Notes: generated by a model from the letters alone, not told the origin. Shown: positions 49,807 through 58,522, counted from the first letter of the stretch. The stretch is DNA of 64,000 bases from Paraburkholderia unamae (GCF_003268775.1 NZ_QLSU01000011.1:186001-250000); one strand, 5' to 3'. Program-made: numbers and translations.

Positions 49807-50076
49807 ATGCCTAAAGTTCGCGCAAAGCCTGCCGAAATAACAGCCATGGCGCGCGAACATCCCGAATATCCGCAAAATCATCCCATCTGGCTGGAGGCGC
49901 GTGCGCTCGAAGCCAGCATTCGGGCGATCCGTCGCGCGCAGGGCAAAAAGAATCCCGAAGACTTCCCGGCGGGCAGCCCGGAGTGCGCTGCCGCCATGGA
50001 CGCGTTCGTGCGCGACGTGTGCCGCGTGCTCGAAATCGATATCGACGCGCTGGACCACGACGCGGACGAGGCGTAA
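49807..50076 (+). CDS. Small hypothetical protein
   Basis: The protein has 89 residues and is charged, without signal peptide or membrane segment. It contains HPIWLEARALEASIRAIRRA and an acidic C-terminus (DIDALDHDADEA). No family is recognised. Codon use fits the neighbours. The start is uncertain: ATG 49846 would give a 76-residue protein, and neither has a strong ribosome site. Confidence 0.55.
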   Translation: MPKVRAKPAEITAMAREHPEYPQNHPIWLEARALEASIRAIRRAQGKKNPEDFPAGSPECAAAMDAFVRDVCRVLEIDIDALDHDADEA

Positions 50077-50170
50077 GCGCCTCCACCGGCCCTCCGGCAT
50101 TGGCGCTGCGCATGCGGGAACGCGCCTTGCGCGACGCTCGCCAGTCGATGACGAGTTTCCGAGGTGGCGC

Positions 50171-50611
50171 ATGAAAACGACGCTCACGCTCGCGTTGTGG
50201 TCGTGTTTCAGCGCGGCATGGCTCACGCTCCAGCCCGCTAGCGCCGCCGAACCCGTTCCCAACGCCGCTCCCGCTCCCGATGCCGCGCCGCCATGCGGCA
50301 AGCTCGTCGGTTCGAACGCCGCTGGCGCCGATGCGGGGTTCGCGGTTCGCAACGGCGAGCCCGTCGATTTCGTATCCGGCGGGCAAAGAACGCACGGCAC
50401 GCTGCTCGTTTTCATCGACGGGCCGGTTTTTCGCGCTTACTGGCAACCTCAAGGCAGCGAAGAAAAGTACGCGCTCGCCAACGTAGGCACAGGCGCTGAC
50501 ACGAACAGCGTGCGCCTCGTTTCCACGCCGCCGCAAGGCAGACCTGCGAACAACGCGTCGCCGGGCGTCATGACGCAAGCGGTGCCGGTGCTTTCCTGTC
50601 CGAAGCTTTAG
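50171..50611 (+). CDS. Exported hypothetical protein
   Basis: The protein has 146 residues. The signal peptide is MKTTLTLALWSCFSAAWLTL, ending in ASA/AE, followed by an Ala/Pro-rich linker. The C-terminal half has strand-like GTLLVFIDGPVFRAYWQPQG and ALANVGTGADTNSVRLVST. Two cysteines (PPCGK and SCPKL) could pair. No family is recognised. GAGGTGG precedes the ATG. Confidence 0.7.
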   Translation: MKTTLTLALWSCFSAAWLTLQPASAAEPVPNAAPAPDAAPPCGKLVGSNAAGADAGFAVRNGEPVDFVSGGQRTHGTLLVFIDGPVFRAYWQPQGSEEKYALANVGTGADTNSVRLVSTPPQGRPANNASPGVMTQAVPVLSCPKL

Positions 50612-50643
50612 CGCTCGCCACTCGCCGCGGACGAATCCCACCA

Positions 50644-50667
50644 TGTGAACCGATCTTTTGTATCGCG
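50644..50667 (+). promoter_or_regulatory. Weak match to the conserved intergenic element
   Basis: TGTGAACC-N4-TTTTGTATCG has the same register as GCGAACC-N4-TTTTGTACAG at 5.14 kb, but lacks the upstream A-run and TGCCAGC. It lies 70 nt before the MFS symporter start and points toward it. Confidence 0.25.
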
Positions 50668-50736
50668 CCGCGACCGACTAGTCTTTAACGACATCAAACG
50701 AACCGGCCGGTCGCGACGGCCCCGAAGGAGACATGC

Positions 50737-52089
50737 ATGGAGCTCGAAACTCGCACCATGGGGCGCGTGACGGCAAGGCTCGTCCCGTTCCTGATCGTCT
50801 GCTATTTCGTGGCTTACCTCGATCGGGTCAACGTCGGCTTTGCTGCGCTGCAAATGAACAAGGCGCTCGATCTTTCCGCGAGCGCGTTCGGCTTTGGCGC
50901 GGGCATTTTCTTCATCGCCTATTTCTTTTTCGAAGTGCCTTCCAATCTGCTGCTGGAGCGCTTCGGCGCGCGGCGCTGGATCGCGCGCATCATGTTCACG
51001 TGGGGCATCATTGCGGGCGCGATGGCGTTCATTCCGCACATTGCCGCCATGACCGGCATGTCGAACGCGCATGTGTTCTACGCGCTGCGCATTCTGCTCG
51101 GCATTGCCGAGGCCGGTTTCTTTCCCGGCATCATCTTCTTGCTCACGCTCTGGTTTCCCGCCAAATACCGCGCGCGCGTGGTGGGCTATTTCATGGCGGC
51201 GATTCCCTTGTCCACCGTGATCGGCGGCCCGGTTTCCGGTTCGCTGCTTTCGCTCGACGGCAGGGGCGGCCTGGCCGGCTGGCAGTGGGTCTACCTGATC
51301 GAGGCCGCGCCCGCGCTCGTGCTCTCGCTGGCGGTGCTGTTCTACTTGACCGACAAGCCCGCGGACGCAACGTGGCTTGCCGACGACGAGCGCCGCTGGC
51401 TCGTGGATCGTCAGGCGCAGGAGCGCAGGCATCGGGAGAAGGTGCGTACGTTCAGCGTGCTGGAGGCGATCATCAATCCGCGTGTGCTGGCCGTGGCGCT
51501 GATCTATTTCGGTGCGAACGCAACCAATTATGGCCTGAGCTTCTTTCTGCCGCAGATCGTCAAGGCATTCGGGCTCACCAACCTGCAAACCGGCTTTGTG
51601 ACGGCGCTGCCTTATGCGGTCGGCGTCGTTTCGATGGTGTTCTGGGCGCGCCATTCCGACCGGCGGCTCGAACGCAAGCGCCATGTCGCGTTCGCGCTGG
51701 TTGTCGCGGCGGCCGGCATTGCGGCGGCCGCCGGGCTCGACAATCCCGTGCTCAAGATGCTTGCGCTCTCCATTGCGGGCTTTGGGATCTTCGGCTGCCT
51801 GCCGGTGATCTGGACGCTGCCCGCCGCGTTTCTCTCGGGCGCGGCGGCGGCAGGCGGCATCGCCGCCGTGAACTCGCTCGGCAATCTCGCGGGCTTTTTC
51901 GGCCCTTATGCGATGGGCTGGATCAAGGACAGCACGGGCGGCTTCGGTGCGGGCCTGCTATGTCTTGCAGGAGCCGGTTTGATCGGCGCGGCCGCGGCAC
52001 TGCTCCTTCACCACAACCCGGCGCTCGAATCGCTCGACGAATCCGCGCATGGCGACACGCACGAGGCGGGCGGGGTGGTGCGGCCGTGA
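50737..52089 (+). CDS. MFS anion:cation symporter (ACS family)
   Basis: The protein has 450 residues with 12 membrane segments. The N-terminal signature is RLVPFLIVCYFVAYLDRVNVGFAALQM, followed by FFFEVPSNLLLERFGARRWIARIM and RILLGIAEAGFFPGIIFLLTLW. These mark the ACS branch that imports organic anions such as tartrate, phthalate, hexuronates or glucarate. The central loop carries a DUF-like stretch (DDERRWLVDRQAQERRH). Its ribosome site is GAAGGAG. It is a single gene; the neighbour on the other strand ends 27 nt away. The substrate is not predictable. Confidence 0.9.
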   Translation: MELETRTMGRVTARLVPFLIVCYFVAYLDRVNVGFAALQMNKALDLSASAFGFGAGIFFIAYFFFEVPSNLLLERFGARRWIARIMFTWGIIAGAMAFIPHIAAMTGMSNAHVFYALRILLGIAEAGFFPGIIFLLTLWFPAKYRARVVGYFMAAIPLSTVIGGPVSGSLLSLDGRGGLAGWQWVYLIEAAPALVLSLAVLFYLTDKPADATWLADDERRWLVDRQAQERRHREKVRTFSVLEAIINPRVLAVALIYFGANATNYGLSFFLPQIVKAFGLTNLQTGFVTALPYAVGVVSMVFWARHSDRRLERKRHVAFALVVAAAGIAAAAGLDNPVLKMLALSIAGFGIFGCLPVIWTLPAAFLSGAAAAGGIAAVNSLGNLAGFFGPYAMGWIKDSTGGFGAGLLCLAGAGLIGAAAALLLHHNPALESLDESAHGDTHEAGGVVRP

Positions 52090-52115
52090 GCGGCCCGAGC
52101 TGCTGAAACCCGCTT

Positions 52116-53294
52116 TCAAGCCGATTTCAGGCGCGTGGCGGCGACGGCCGCCGCCTTGCGATAAACGCGCTTCACCTGGGCCCACGACAACGGCAATTCA
52201 ATTGAGCGCCCGCGCGCGTTGAGCACGATGATGCGCGATTCATGCCGTGTTTCGCGATCGGCCCAGCGCGCCTTGTAGTCGCCATGCAGCGGCCGGAAAT
52301 CGAAGTCGCGGCCATGCGCATGCGCCCATTGCGCGATGTATTCGACCAGCAGGTTGCCCACCGAGAACACGCCAAACGCTTCGTCGTAGGTCGTGATCAG
52401 ATATTCGACGGCGCGCGCGCCCACGAGATTGACCGAGGCCGCCACGGGCCGCCCGTCGACCTCGATGCGGGCCACGAGCGGCGTGCTGTGCAAATCGACT
52501 CGCCGCGCGAGGTCGATGAAGAAGTCGCGCACGCGGTCATCCATCAAATAGCGCGAGTCGATTCCGCGCTTGAGCGCCCATTGCCGTTTGTTCGCGAATA
52601 GCCACGTCAGCACGCGTTCGGTGTCTTCCGCGCTTTCGCACCAGCCAATACGCACGTCGCCCTCGCGGCGCAAGCGTCTGCCGCTTGCGCGCAGCGCGGA
52701 GCGCAACGTGGAAGGCCGCGTGGCGAGGTAATCGTTCCATGACGCATACGCGCGCAGTCCGATCGCATAGCCGGGCATCACGCGCCAGCGTGCGGGCAGC
52801 GACGTTTGCACCCAGGACTGCGGCGCCGCGTCGAGTGCGCGCTGGAGTGCGCCACCGTTTTCGAGCATGGGAACATGAAGCACGTCGGCGTGAATGCGTC
52901 GGATCGCCTCGCGCGCCGCATCGTAAAGCTCGGTGCGCCGCGTGTCTGCGATGAGCGGGCCGCCATATTCTTCGCCGCATCCGCAGCCGAGCGTTTGCGC
53001 GCTGCGCAATACGCCCTTGCGCACGATCGCGACTGGCCAGAGCGCCACCAGTTCGTGCGCGTCGTGCACGGTCGCGACTTCGATGGTCGCGCCGCTTGCG
53101 AGAGCCTCTGCCGCCGCGGCCTCGCAGTAAGCGAAATCGATGAACGGCGAATGCGCCTCGGCGGCGGCGCATAGCGCCCGCCATGACGGCTCGAATGCAC
53201 GAAACGCATCGATGCGCTTGCAGGCGTGCACTGCGTAGCGGAAGTCAGCAAGCGGGGACGACGACTCGTACATCGCGAGCACGGAAGTCGGCAC
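52116..53294 (-). CDS. GNAT/CelD(BcsL)-like acetyltransferase
   Basis: The protein has 392 residues. It has the duplicated GNAT fold of the CelD/BcsL family: an N-terminal half with FEPSWRALCAAAEAHSPFIDF and TLGCGCGEEYGGPLIAD, and a C-terminal half with RWALKRGIDSRYL, PVAASVNLVGARAVEYLITTYD and HGRDFDFRPLHGDYKARWAD. The start is GTG at 53294, which has AGGAG 6 nt upstream; ATG 53273 and a TTG at 53321 are weaker choices. A methyltransferase gene ends 35 nt upstream on the same strand, suggesting a modification pair for an envelope polysaccharide or lipid (inference). Confidence 0.83.
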   Translation of the reverse strand: MPTSVLAMYESSSPLADFRYAVHACKRIDAFRAFEPSWRALCAAAEAHSPFIDFAYCEAAAAEALASGATIEVATVHDAHELVALWPVAIVRKGVLRSAQTLGCGCGEEYGGPLIADTRRTELYDAAREAIRRIHADVLHVPMLENGGALQRALDAAPQSWVQTSLPARWRVMPGYAIGLRAYASWNDYLATRPSTLRSALRASGRRLRREGDVRIGWCESAEDTERVLTWLFANKRQWALKRGIDSRYLMDDRVRDFFIDLARRVDLHSTPLVARIEVDGRPVAASVNLVGARAVEYLITTYDEAFGVFSVGNLLVEYIAQWAHAHGRDFDFRPLHGDYKARWADRETRHESRIIVLNARGRSIELPLSWAQVKRVYRKAAAVAATRLKSA

Positions 53295-53329
53295 AGGCGT
53301 CTCCTGAATGAACTCGCCCAACGTGTGAG

Positions 53330-54259
53330 TCAGGCCTCGAGCGAAGCGCTGAGCCCGTCTTTTGCCGCAATGCGGCGGTTGCGGTCGGCGTACGAATCGG
53401 GGCGCGCGCCGCGCACGCTTTGCCAGATGACGACGCTCTCGGCATCTTCCGGGCCGAAGCCGATTTCATTGTGATCGTAGGCCAGTACGCCGGCAAACCA
53501 GCGTCTCAACAGTGGCGAGCGGTCGAGTGCCTCGCCGCACACCGGGTTGTCGTAGACGATGAAGAGATGATCGATCGCGCCGCTCGCGAGACCCGCTTCG
53601 AGTTTTGCCAGCAACGCCGCCATCAGCTCCACGCCGAACGGATTGAACATGAACACGACCACGTTGCCCGAGGGCACCTGGAGATCGGCGACATTGGCGT
53701 GCAGCGCGCGAATGGGCGGGCGTTGCGGAAAACGCCGCGCCATCACCACGGCGTTGGCGTTCGCGGTTCTCACGAGGTCCGCGCTGATGTCGTAGCCCAG
53801 CACCAGCGCGAAGGGATATTCGGAAGCGACGATCATCGGGCGGCCTTTTCCGCAGCCGATGTCGATGAAGGTATAGCCGGCGATGTCGCCGAGCGTGTCG
53901 AGCGCGCGACGGATGATGGTCGGCTGCGACCCCATGTACGGCCTCAACTGGTCAACGAGGCGCGCGTCGCGCTGTAACGTCGACGAGTCGACAAGGCCGC
54001 TCGTGTCCGTGCCGTATTGCAAGTCGATGGGATGGCGTCGCAGGCAACCCGAGTACACCGCGCGCAGCAGCGGCACGCGGATGCAGATACGACGTACGGG
54101 CGGCTTGAACATGGCGCGCTGCACGCTGTCGGGCAGTCGCGCCACGGCGTTTAGCAATGGTTGCTTCAATGCACGTCCGAGCGCCATTCTCGGCCCGCGG
54201 TGTGTCGTCGTTCGCATGGAATGGTGCGCCATGAACGTTCCCGGGGAAGGGCTGGTCAT
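53330..54259 (-). CDS. Class I SAM-dependent methyltransferase
   Basis: The protein has 309 residues. Motif I is FIDIGCGKGRPMIVASEYP, with ALVLGYDISADLVRTANANA after it and VVVFMFNPFGVELMAALLA as a motif IV-like segment. The N-terminal 70 residues are basic with no family counterpart. The start is uncertain (ATG at 54259, 54232, 54217 or 54187; none has a clear ribosome site). The substrate is unknown; the family contains small-molecule and lipid methyltransferases. It is transcribed just ahead of the CelD-like acetyltransferase. Confidence 0.82.
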   Translation of the reverse strand: MTSPSPGTFMAHHSMRTTTHRGPRMALGRALKQPLLNAVARLPDSVQRAMFKPPVRRICIRVPLLRAVYSGCLRRHPIDLQYGTDTSGLVDSSTLQRDARLVDQLRPYMGSQPTIIRRALDTLGDIAGYTFIDIGCGKGRPMIVASEYPFALVLGYDISADLVRTANANAVVMARRFPQRPPIRALHANVADLQVPSGNVVVFMFNPFGVELMAALLAKLEAGLASGAIDHLFIVYDNPVCGEALDRSPLLRRWFAGVLAYDHNEIGFGPEDAESVVIWQSVRGARPDSYADRNRRIAAKDGLSASLEA

Positions 54260-54644
54260 CGGGCTATGTTCGCGCGGCAAGGCGGGGCGACGCCGCCAAT
54301 CCTCGGTTGAATTAGGACAAAAACACGACAAAACCGGGGCAAATCCAGACGACATGCAGGTATCGCGGTGAAGCGTCACAACGACTGTCACATGCGCGTT
54401 TTATTGTGAGTGACAGGAAACTAGGGGCGTTGTCGTGTGGGAGCTTTCACTTCACTCCGAAGCGGCTTTCTTATGGATTGCGCCCTCGATAGTCTCCCGG
54501 ATTTCTCCACCGATATTTTCGTGTCTTAATGAGCGCTCATCGCTCGATGCCATGTGTGGGATGCGGTGCCTTGGCGACATATCGGTGTGAATGGGTTTTC
54601 CGGACCTGGTCTGTCCAATACTCCCAACTGGAAGAGGCGAGACG
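54260..54644. promoter_or_regulatory. Intergenic region with CTGTCAC/GTGACAG inverted repeat
   Basis: The gap holds CTGTCAC (54385-54391) and GTGACAG (54410-54416), 18 nt apart, about 126 nt before the minus-strand methyltransferase gene: a candidate operator. A short minus-strand open frame at 54452-54664 lacks a ribosome site and is not called. Confidence 0.35.
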
Positions 54645-54887
54645 ATGATCGCGCGAGTTGACACCGAAGCGCGCCGCAGGCGCTACGCCATTCACCGCGT
54701 CAGCCTGGCCATGAAACGGCTGATGAACGCCGAAGGCGCAACCGAGAGAATGATGGCGACGCGCTGGGTGAATGCGTGGAGCGGCGCCGTTGGGGAGCGA
54801 TGGTTTGCGGTCACCGCCTATGGCAACCTGGGACATGCGACAATGGCGCGACCTGATTTCAGGGGGCACGCGCACCGGCCCCAGTAA
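54645..54887 (+). CDS. Small hypothetical protein
   Basis: The protein has 80 residues and is basic (pI clearly above 9 by composition). It has IARVDTEARRRRYAIHRVSLA then a WVNAWSGAVGERWFA segment. There is no signal peptide. GAAGAGG precedes the ATG at 54645 with good spacing, which supports translation. No family is recognised, and neighbours give no clue. Confidence 0.55.
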   Translation: MIARVDTEARRRRYAIHRVSLAMKRLMNAEGATERMMATRWVNAWSGAVGERWFAVTAYGNLGHATMARPDFRGHAHRPQ

Positions 54888-54905
54888 GGGCGCGAAAGCA
54901 TTAAT

Positions 54906-54962
54906 ATGAAACAAAACGCATATTTAATTGACCAATTGCGGCGCGAAACGATATTGTCATAA
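54906..54962 (+). other. 18-codon open frame, possible leader peptide
   Basis: ATG 54906 opens a frame encoding MKQNAYLIDQLRRETILS, ending in TAA just before the next small frame. The surrounding 60 nt are AT-rich. There is no ribosome site, so translation is doubtful. Confidence 0.2.
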
Positions 54963-55212
54963 TTTAGACATTTCCGCGTTTATCTTGGCTCTTGCAGAAT
55001 ACGAAACCGCCCACTCCTTGAGTATCGAACTGGATGGCGTGAACTACGCGGGCTCTTATCGCGTGATGACGGGAAGCGTCATCGTGCGCTACGACAACGA
55101 AACACGGTCTGCGCAGTACGGCGCGAATCGCCCCGAAACGGTCGCGCGCTGGCTATTGGCCGATCTCTGCCGCAAATGCGACTCCCGCAAGCGCAAGGCC
55201 GGCAAGCGCTGA
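54928..55212 (+). CDS. Small hypothetical protein
   Basis: Up to 94 residues; the start is unclear. TTG 54928 or TTG 54985 are the options, neither with a ribosome site. From residue 20 on the composition looks genuinely coding: ALAEYETAHSLSIELDGVNY, GSVIVRYDNETRSAQYGANR, ARWLLADLCRKCDSRKRKAGKR. A CRKC pair near the end might bind a metal. No family is recognised. Confidence 0.45.
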   Translation: MTNCGAKRYCHNLDISAFILALAEYETAHSLSIELDGVNYAGSYRVMTGSVIVRYDNETRSAQYGANRPETVARWLLADLCRKCDSRKRKAGKR

Positions 55213-55246
55213 ATCTGTTCGCCCCGGCACTATCTTCATTGTCCAC

Positions 55247-55268
55247 AAAAAACGCTCCTTGCTGAGCG
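55247..55268 (-). terminator. Intrinsic terminator of the PstS gene
   Basis: On the minus strand CGCTC-AGCAAG-GAGCG is followed directly by TTTTTT, 10 nt after the PstS stop. The stem is short but this is the clearest U-tract terminator of the left-pointing genes in this window. Confidence 0.7.
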
Positions 55269-55278
55269 AAACGTGCCG

Positions 55279-56316
55279 CTACTGCCCCGCAACGGGCTTG
55301 CGCGCGGCGACATCGGTTTTGTCACCCTTCCATTGCGCGCGGATCGTCGCGACGACCGGGGCTGGCAGCGCAATATAATCCAGCGCCTGAATGCTGGGTT
55401 CGCCATGCGTGAGCGCCCAATCGAAAAACTTCAGCGTTTCTTCGTTGCGCGCCGGTTTGTCGGGCGTTGCCTGTAGCAGCACGTAGGTCGCGCCCATCAC
55501 GGGCCACGCATCCTTGCCCGGTTCATTGGTCAGCACCTGATAAAGCGAGCCGGACCAGTCGGCGTTGGCCGCCGCCGCGTTGAACGACTGGGCGCCGGGC
55601 TGCACGATCACGCCCGCCGCATTCGTCATGGCGGTGTACGTCAATCGGTTCTGCTTCGTGAAGTCCCAGGCGATATAGCCGATCGCACCCGGCAGATAGC
55701 CCACGAAGGTCGCGACGCCTTCGTTGCCCTTGCCGCCGATTCCGAGCGGCCAGTGCACGCTTGTACCTTCGCCCACCTTGCGCTTCCATTCGGGACTGAC
55801 CTGCGAGAGATAGTGCGTCCAGATCAGTGTCGTGCCTGAGCCGTCGAGCCGCCGCACGACGGCGATGGGCGTGTCGGGCATCTTGATCTTCGGATTGAGG
55901 CGCGCGATGGCCGGGTCATCCCAGTAGAGGATCTTGCCGAGGAAGATCTGGCCGAGCACTTCTCCCGTCAGCATCAACTGGCCGGCCTTGATGCCCGGAA
56001 GATTCACGACCGGCACCACGCCGCCGATGGCGGTGGGGAACTGCCGCAAGCCTTCCTTGTTCAATTGCTCGGCGCTCAGCGGGGCATCGGTTCCGGCGAA
56101 ATCGACCGTATGCGCCTCGACGGCCTTGAGCCCGTCCGAAGAGCCGGTGCCGTGATAGCTCACCTTGCCGCCGCCCGACTTCTGATAGTCCGCGGCCCAA
56201 CGGGTGTAGAGCGGAGCGGCGAACGTGCTGCCGGCGCCGTTCACGCCTTCGGCGCGGGTCGTGACCGCACAGACGCCGCAGATGAGCGCGACGATGAGGG
56301 GGCGCAATGGTCTCAC
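55279..56316 (-). CDS. pstS: Periplasmic phosphate-binding protein PstS
   Basis: The protein has 345 residues, the usual PstS length. The signal peptide is RPLRPLIVALICGVCAVTTR-like, then mature EGVNGAGSTFAAPLYTRWAADYQ. The phosphate-binding loops are GAGSTFAAPL, YHGTGSSDGLKAV, DFAGTDAPLS and RLDGSGTTLIWTHYL. It captures orthophosphate for the PstCAB importer. The GTG start at 56316 follows GGGAGAG; longer in-frame alternatives lack a signal peptide. pstC, pstA and pstB are not next to it, so it is an orphan copy. Confidence 0.94.
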   Translation of the reverse strand: MRPLRPLIVALICGVCAVTTRAEGVNGAGSTFAAPLYTRWAADYQKSGGGKVSYHGTGSSDGLKAVEAHTVDFAGTDAPLSAEQLNKEGLRQFPTAIGGVVPVVNLPGIKAGQLMLTGEVLGQIFLGKILYWDDPAIARLNPKIKMPDTPIAVVRRLDGSGTTLIWTHYLSQVSPEWKRKVGEGTSVHWPLGIGGKGNEGVATFVGYLPGAIGYIAWDFTKQNRLTYTAMTNAAGVIVQPGAQSFNAAAANADWSGSLYQVLTNEPGKDAWPVMGATYVLLQATPDKPARNEETLKFFDWALTHGEPSIQALDYIALPAPVVATIRAQWKGDKTDVAARKPVAGQ

Positions 56317-56752
56317 AAGGCTCTCCCGTTTAAACGCTTGGGGAAAATCGCGGAGCCCGATTGGCCAGGGCAATAAAGCTTCTTCCAGGCGGCCGATCAG
56401 GCGAGGTCCCGCGCCTTTGCCGGCTGCACCTGCCTCCTCGTATTGAACGCTCCGCCTCATAGCCATTACAGGACGGTGACGGCCGGGATTCAAGTTGAAT
56501 CCGGCTATCGTGCGCTTCGCTATTCGCGATGCATGACCTCGTCGATCGGCAGAATAATGAGGATAGCAAACGAAATAATCGAGAAGCATTTCGGGCCGCG
56601 CATGATTGAGCATGACGATTTCAGCGAGGAAAGAAGTGTGCGGTAGCGCACATAGCTGCAACGAAAGCTTCATGAAGTGCCGCTACGGTACTACGGTTGA
56701 CCTCGAGTTTCTCTTGACAAAAAGCTTCTAATTCCTTACGGAGATGCTACAG
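56317..56752. promoter_or_regulatory. Divergent region between pstS and propeller gene; second copy of a 16-bp palindrome
   Basis: The 436-nt gap has no convincing gene. TGTGCGGTAGCGCACA (56637-56652) is identical to 12038-12053. CTTCATGAAG (56668-56677) is a second palindrome. The repeat GTAGCGCAC and GTGCCGCTAC bracket it, so the region could fold into a larger cruciform. I found no convincing Pho box. CGGAG precedes the propeller gene ATG. Confidence 0.45.
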
Positions 56753-58456
56753 ATGGCCATCAACACCGTTTGCTCCGCACTTTGCCGCCCGAGCTTCAAG
56801 GCACGACTCGCGGCACAACCTTCACGTCTTTCCCTTGCTCTCGCGCTGGCTTGCGCGAGCGCCGGCGCGTTCGCGCAGAACGCCGATCCGTTCTTCGGCG
56901 GCAAAGGGGTGCTCGTGGTGAGCCGCAGCGTGTACGACAACGCGTCGAGCAACATCACGCCGGGCATGGTGTTGCCGCCCCACTGCAATAGCGCCCAGGC
57001 AAGCTGCCCGACGGGCGGCGCGCCGTACGACGGCACCTATCCGGCGGTGTGGAACAACGTGCTTTACGACCCGAGCTTCGGCCTCACGGCGCGAATCTTC
57101 ATCGACACCATCACGCCGTGGGGACAGGTCGTGCGCACGCTGGAGGTACCGAACAGCCTGAATCCGGGCAATAGCCACGACCAGCTCGTCACGAGCTTCA
57201 GCTCCAAGTCCGAACTCGCGCTGAACCTTTCGAGCGACGGCCGCTTCCTGACGTTCATGGGCTACGTCGCACCGGTCGACACGATCGACGTGTCGAACTC
57301 GAACACGCCTGGCGCGATTGATCCGACGAACCCCGATGGCCAGACGTTCTATCGCGCCGTTGCGCGCCTCGATGCCGAAGGGCACTTCAGCTTTACGGAG
57401 ACCAACGCATACAGCGGCAATAACGGCCGTAGCGCGCTGCTCAACAACGGCAACGACAACGGCAAGGGCAACGGTTTCTACTACACCGTGGGCAACGCGG
57501 GCAACGGCGCGAATCCGCAGCCCGTGGGCTTGATTCTCGGCGCGGGCGCGCAGTTCATCGAAGCGAGCAATCAGCATGAGGCGCAACAGACGCCGGGCGC
57601 GCCGACGCCGCTCGCGAGCTTCTCGGTCACGCAACTGGGCGCGAAGGCCGACAAGGTGGGCAAGGATGACAACTACCGCGGCCTGACCGTATTCAACAAC
57701 GTCGTGTACTTCACGAAGGGCAGCGGTAGCAACGGCGTGAACACGGTGTACTTCGTCGACACGACGGGCAAGGCTTGCCCCTCGGGCGGCGTAGGCGTGC
57801 CCGTGGCCGGCGCGAAGCTGCCGGCCAATCCGCTGGCGTACGACTCGACGACAGTGGCGACGAGCGGCCTGCCGAGCAATGTGTGCGTGCTCGCGGGCTT
57901 CCCGGCGACGCCGAACAAGTCGGCGACGACAGTGGCCTATCCGTTCGGACTCTGGTTCGCCGATGCGAATACGCTCTACGTGGCCGACGAAGGCGACGGT
58001 TACGCGGGCGGCGCCGACCTGTACACGCACGCCGCGCAGCAGACCGGCGCGGGCCTGCAAAAGTGGGTGTACAACGCGGGCACGAAGTCGTGGAAGCTCG
58101 CGTACACGGTGCAGAACGGCCTGAACCTGGGCACGTCGTACAGCGTGGCGCACTATCCGGAGGGCATCAATAGCGCGACCGGCTTGTCGTGGTCGCCCGC
58201 CACCGACGGCCTGCGCAATATCGCGGGCCATGTCGAACCGGATGGCACGGTCACGATCTGGGCGATCACCTCCACGGTGAGCGGCAACGGCGACACGGGC
58301 GCGGACCCGAACCGTCTCGTCGCCGTGCGCGACGTGCTGCGCAACACCACGGCCGCGCCGCAGGAGCATTTCGTCACGCTGCGCAACGCCGCCTTTGGCG
58401 AAGTGCTGCGCGGCGTGTCGCTCGCGCCGGGAGCATCGTCTGGTAAGTGGTTCTAA
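56753..58456 (+). CDS. Secreted beta-propeller-like protein of unknown function
   Basis: The protein has 567 residues. A long basic-hydrophobic signal peptide (RLSLALALACASAGAFA) ends near residue 42. The mature protein has repeats of strand-rich segments such as DGRFLTFMGYVAPVDTID, YRGLTVFNNVVYFTKGSGSNGV, TLYVADEGDGYAGGAD and VEPDGTVTIWAITSTVSG, typical of six- or seven-bladed propellers. Asn/Gly/Asp-rich loops could bind metal. No catalytic signature is recognised. ATG 56753 is favoured over 56744 because it has correct spacing from CGGAG. It is divergent from pstS, hinting at phosphate-linked expression (inference). Confidence 0.82.
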   Translation: MAINTVCSALCRPSFKARLAAQPSRLSLALALACASAGAFAQNADPFFGGKGVLVVSRSVYDNASSNITPGMVLPPHCNSAQASCPTGGAPYDGTYPAVWNNVLYDPSFGLTARIFIDTITPWGQVVRTLEVPNSLNPGNSHDQLVTSFSSKSELALNLSSDGRFLTFMGYVAPVDTIDVSNSNTPGAIDPTNPDGQTFYRAVARLDAEGHFSFTETNAYSGNNGRSALLNNGNDNGKGNGFYYTVGNAGNGANPQPVGLILGAGAQFIEASNQHEAQQTPGAPTPLASFSVTQLGAKADKVGKDDNYRGLTVFNNVVYFTKGSGSNGVNTVYFVDTTGKACPSGGVGVPVAGAKLPANPLAYDSTTVATSGLPSNVCVLAGFPATPNKSATTVAYPFGLWFADANTLYVADEGDGYAGGADLYTHAAQQTGAGLQKWVYNAGTKSWKLAYTVQNGLNLGTSYSVAHYPEGINSATGLSWSPATDGLRNIAGHVEPDGTVTIWAITSTVSGNGDTGADPNRLVAVRDVLRNTTAAPQEHFVTLRNAAFGEVLRGVSLAPGASSGKWF

Positions 58457-58476
58457 GCATCGCGTAGTGAGGCAAG

Positions 58477-58510
58477 AACGGCCGGGTGCGATGCCCGGCC
58501 GTTTTCTTTC
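58477..58510 (+). terminator. Intrinsic terminator after propeller gene
   Basis: AACGGCCGGG-TGCGATG-CCCGGCCGTT is followed by TTCTTTC. The 10-bp GC-rich stem with a T-rich tail is a classical intrinsic terminator, 20 nt after the stop. The opposite gene ends at 58523, so it may act both ways. Confidence 0.85.
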
Positions 58511-58522
58511 GGGAAGTGCGCT

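Noticed and set aside
54385..54416. CTGTCAC/GTGACAG as a Pho box
   Set aside because: The half-sites are inverted rather than directly repeated at 11-nt spacing, so it is listed only as a possible operator.
54452..54664. Small minus-strand open frame before the hypothetical gene at 54645
   Set aside because: No ribosome site at any start. The C-terminal half looks mildly coding, but the evidence is insufficient.
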